DNA of 16,905 nucleotides. Origin: Geobacter sp. UBA6169. GTDB taxonomy: Bacteria; Desulfobacterota; Desulfuromonadia; Geobacterales; Pseudopelobacteraceae. Each line of letters opens with the position of its first letter. The first letter of the stretch is position 1. The DNA is taken from contig DIUB01000116.1 of assembly GCA_002422265.1 (NCBI GenBank), positions 1,380 to 18,284 of the forward strand, written 5' to 3'. Position numbers and translations under genes: made by a program. Under the pieces are notes generated by a model. The model was given only the letters and a program-made list of their open reading frames with translations, was not told where the DNA came from and did not search any database. Positions 16,203 to 16,905 of this stretch are shown piece after piece.

Positions 16203-16378
16203 CACAGTCTCCTTGCACACTGCAGTACATGCTTGCGGAAACGTAACAGGTTGCAATGAGTCGCTCAATACAAAGTACCACGTAATCCAAGATATAGCGT
16301 CAAAACCCCGACATTGACACTACATCTTGTCATAAGGCATACTCCGTACCTTGATAGCCACACCGGGAGACTGCCCAG
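16203..16378. other. Divergent intergenic region between the kinase gene and dnaE
   Basis: These 176 bases hold both upstream regions. On the + strand the dnaE promoter candidate is at 16314-16343 and its ribosome site at 16365-16369. On the - strand a -35-like TTGACG (complement of 16298-16303) is present, but I see no good -10 at 17 bases. Next to it lies GGGGTTTT (complement of 16301-16308), which resembles half of the inverted repeat found upstream of the hydrolase gene. No gene is seen. Confidence 0.45.
16314..16343 (+). promoter_or_regulatory. Candidate sigma-70 promoter for dnaE
   Basis: A perfect -35, TTGACA (16314-16319), is followed after 18 bases by CATACT (16338-16343, 4/6 to the -10 consensus). 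Transcription would start about 30 bases before the dnaE start. TGACA (16315-16319) and TGTCA (16328-16332) form a 5-bp dyad with an 8-base spacer overlapping the -35, a possible operator. Confidence 0.5.
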
Positions 16379-16905
16379 ATGGAAGCACCTGAAATTAATC
16401 CTGTTACCCCCTTTGTTCACCTGCACCTGCATTCCCAATACTCGCTCCTAGACGGCGCCATCCGGATCGAAGACCTGGTTGCCAAGGCCAAACAGCATCA
16501 GATGCCTGCCTTGGCCATTACCGACCACGGCAACATGTTCGGTGCGGTTGAATTTTACCTGAAATGCAAGAAGGCCGGGATCAAGCCGGTGATCGGCTGT
16601 GAACTGTATATCGCCCCGGACTCCCGCTTTTCAAAGGATGCCAAGGGGATCTCCGAGGCAGCCTATCACCTGATCCTTTTGTGTGAAAACCTGGAAGGAT
16701 ACAAGAACCTCTCCTACCTGACCTCTGCCGGCTTCAAGGAGGGGTTCTACTACCGTCCCCGCATCGACCGCGCCCTGCTGGAGCAACATAGTGAAGGGCT
16801 GATCGCCCTCTCGGCCTGCCTCAAGGGTGAAGTGGCCATGCAGTGCGGTCGCGGCCGGATGGACGAAGCCCTGGAAACTGCCCGCTGGTACAGCGAGCTG
16901 TTTCC
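16379..16905 (+). CDS. dnaE: DNA polymerase III alpha subunit, N-terminal part (truncated by window end)
   Basis: DnaE is the catalytic subunit of the replicative polymerase. Only 175 codons plus two bases are in the window; the frame is open to the edge, so the polymerase palm and later domains are outside. The visible part is the PHP domain. It has FVHLHLHSQYSLLDGA (12-27), PALAITDHGNMFG (43-55), AGIKPVIGCELY (66-77) and EGFYYRPRID. His16, His18, Asp25, His50 and Glu75 are at the positions of PHP metal ligands. The start has GGGAG at 16365-16369, nine bases upstream. The opening MEAPEINPVTPFVHLH places the family start a few residues after the Met, as usual. Confidence 0.95.
   Translation, partial: MEAPEINPVTPFVHLHLHSQYSLLDGAIRIEDLVAKAKQHQMPALAITDHGNMFGAVEFYLKCKKAGIKPVIGCELYIAPDSRFSKDAKGISEAAYHLILLCENLEGYKNLSYLTSAGFKEGFYYRPRIDRALLEQHSEGLIALSACLKGEVAMQCGRGRMDEALETARWYSELF

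Noticed and set aside
16203..16268. Upstream start of the histidine kinase (ATG at 16268)
   Set aside because: The extra 22 residues are polar and unlike a leader, with no ribosome site; ATG 16202 has AAGGAGA at good distance directly before the first helix.

Overview
The window looks like a chromosomal segment of a Geobacter-like member of the Desulfuromonadia/Geobacterales (Trichlorobacter/Geobacter group). The grounds are the gene order rpsB-tsf-pyrH-frr-uppS-cdsA-dxr-rseP, moderately GC-rich codon use, and the protein flavour. The genus call is inference from memory of such genomes and could not be searched. I see no tRNA, rRNA, CRISPR array, insertion sequence or phage gene.

Region 1 (1-7980, + strand) is a tightly packed housekeeping cluster. 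After a strong hairpin terminator (109-150) and a leader of roughly 100 nt come rpsB and tsf (translation). A perfect hairpin terminator/attenuator follows, then pyrH (UMP kinase) and frr (ribosome recycling). The isoprenoid/envelope genes are uppS (undecaprenyl-PP synthase), cdsA (CDP-diacylglycerol synthase), dxr (MEP pathway) and rseP (site-2 protease). The last gene is tsaB (t6A tRNA modification). From pyrH on, genes are separated by 1-2 nt or overlap by 4 nt (ATGA), so they are probably translationally coupled. cdsA is notable: the best-placed initiation codon behind a good Shine-Dalgarno is ATA, not ATG/GTG/TTG.

Region 2 (8010-10189, + strand) has its own promoter candidate and carries sucC-sucD, the two subunits of succinyl-CoA synthetase (TCA cycle). 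It is closed by a perfect 13-bp hairpin shared with the convergent gene.

Region 3 (10224-16202, - strand) is the accessory part. Read in its transcription direction it contains a seven-helix membrane PAS histidine kinase, a FixJ/NarL-type response regulator overlapping it by 4 nt, and a G/C-rich inverted repeat. After these come a secreted alpha/beta hydrolase with a complete Ser-Asp-His set and a secreted 742-aa right-handed beta-helix protein with polymorphic-outer-membrane-protein-like repeats and an internal duplication. The last two genes form a two-gene operon. The layout suggests that a membrane-sensed signal, via the response regulator and the inverted repeat, controls export of an esterase/lipase-like enzyme plus an adhesin-like or surface protein. 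This is the most likely place for an undescribed system, but the link is inference.

Region 4 (16314-16905, + strand) holds a promoter with a perfect TTGACA and the first 175 codons of dnaE (DNA polymerase III alpha), truncated by the window edge. Its PHP domain keeps the metal-binding histidines that are degenerate in E. coli.
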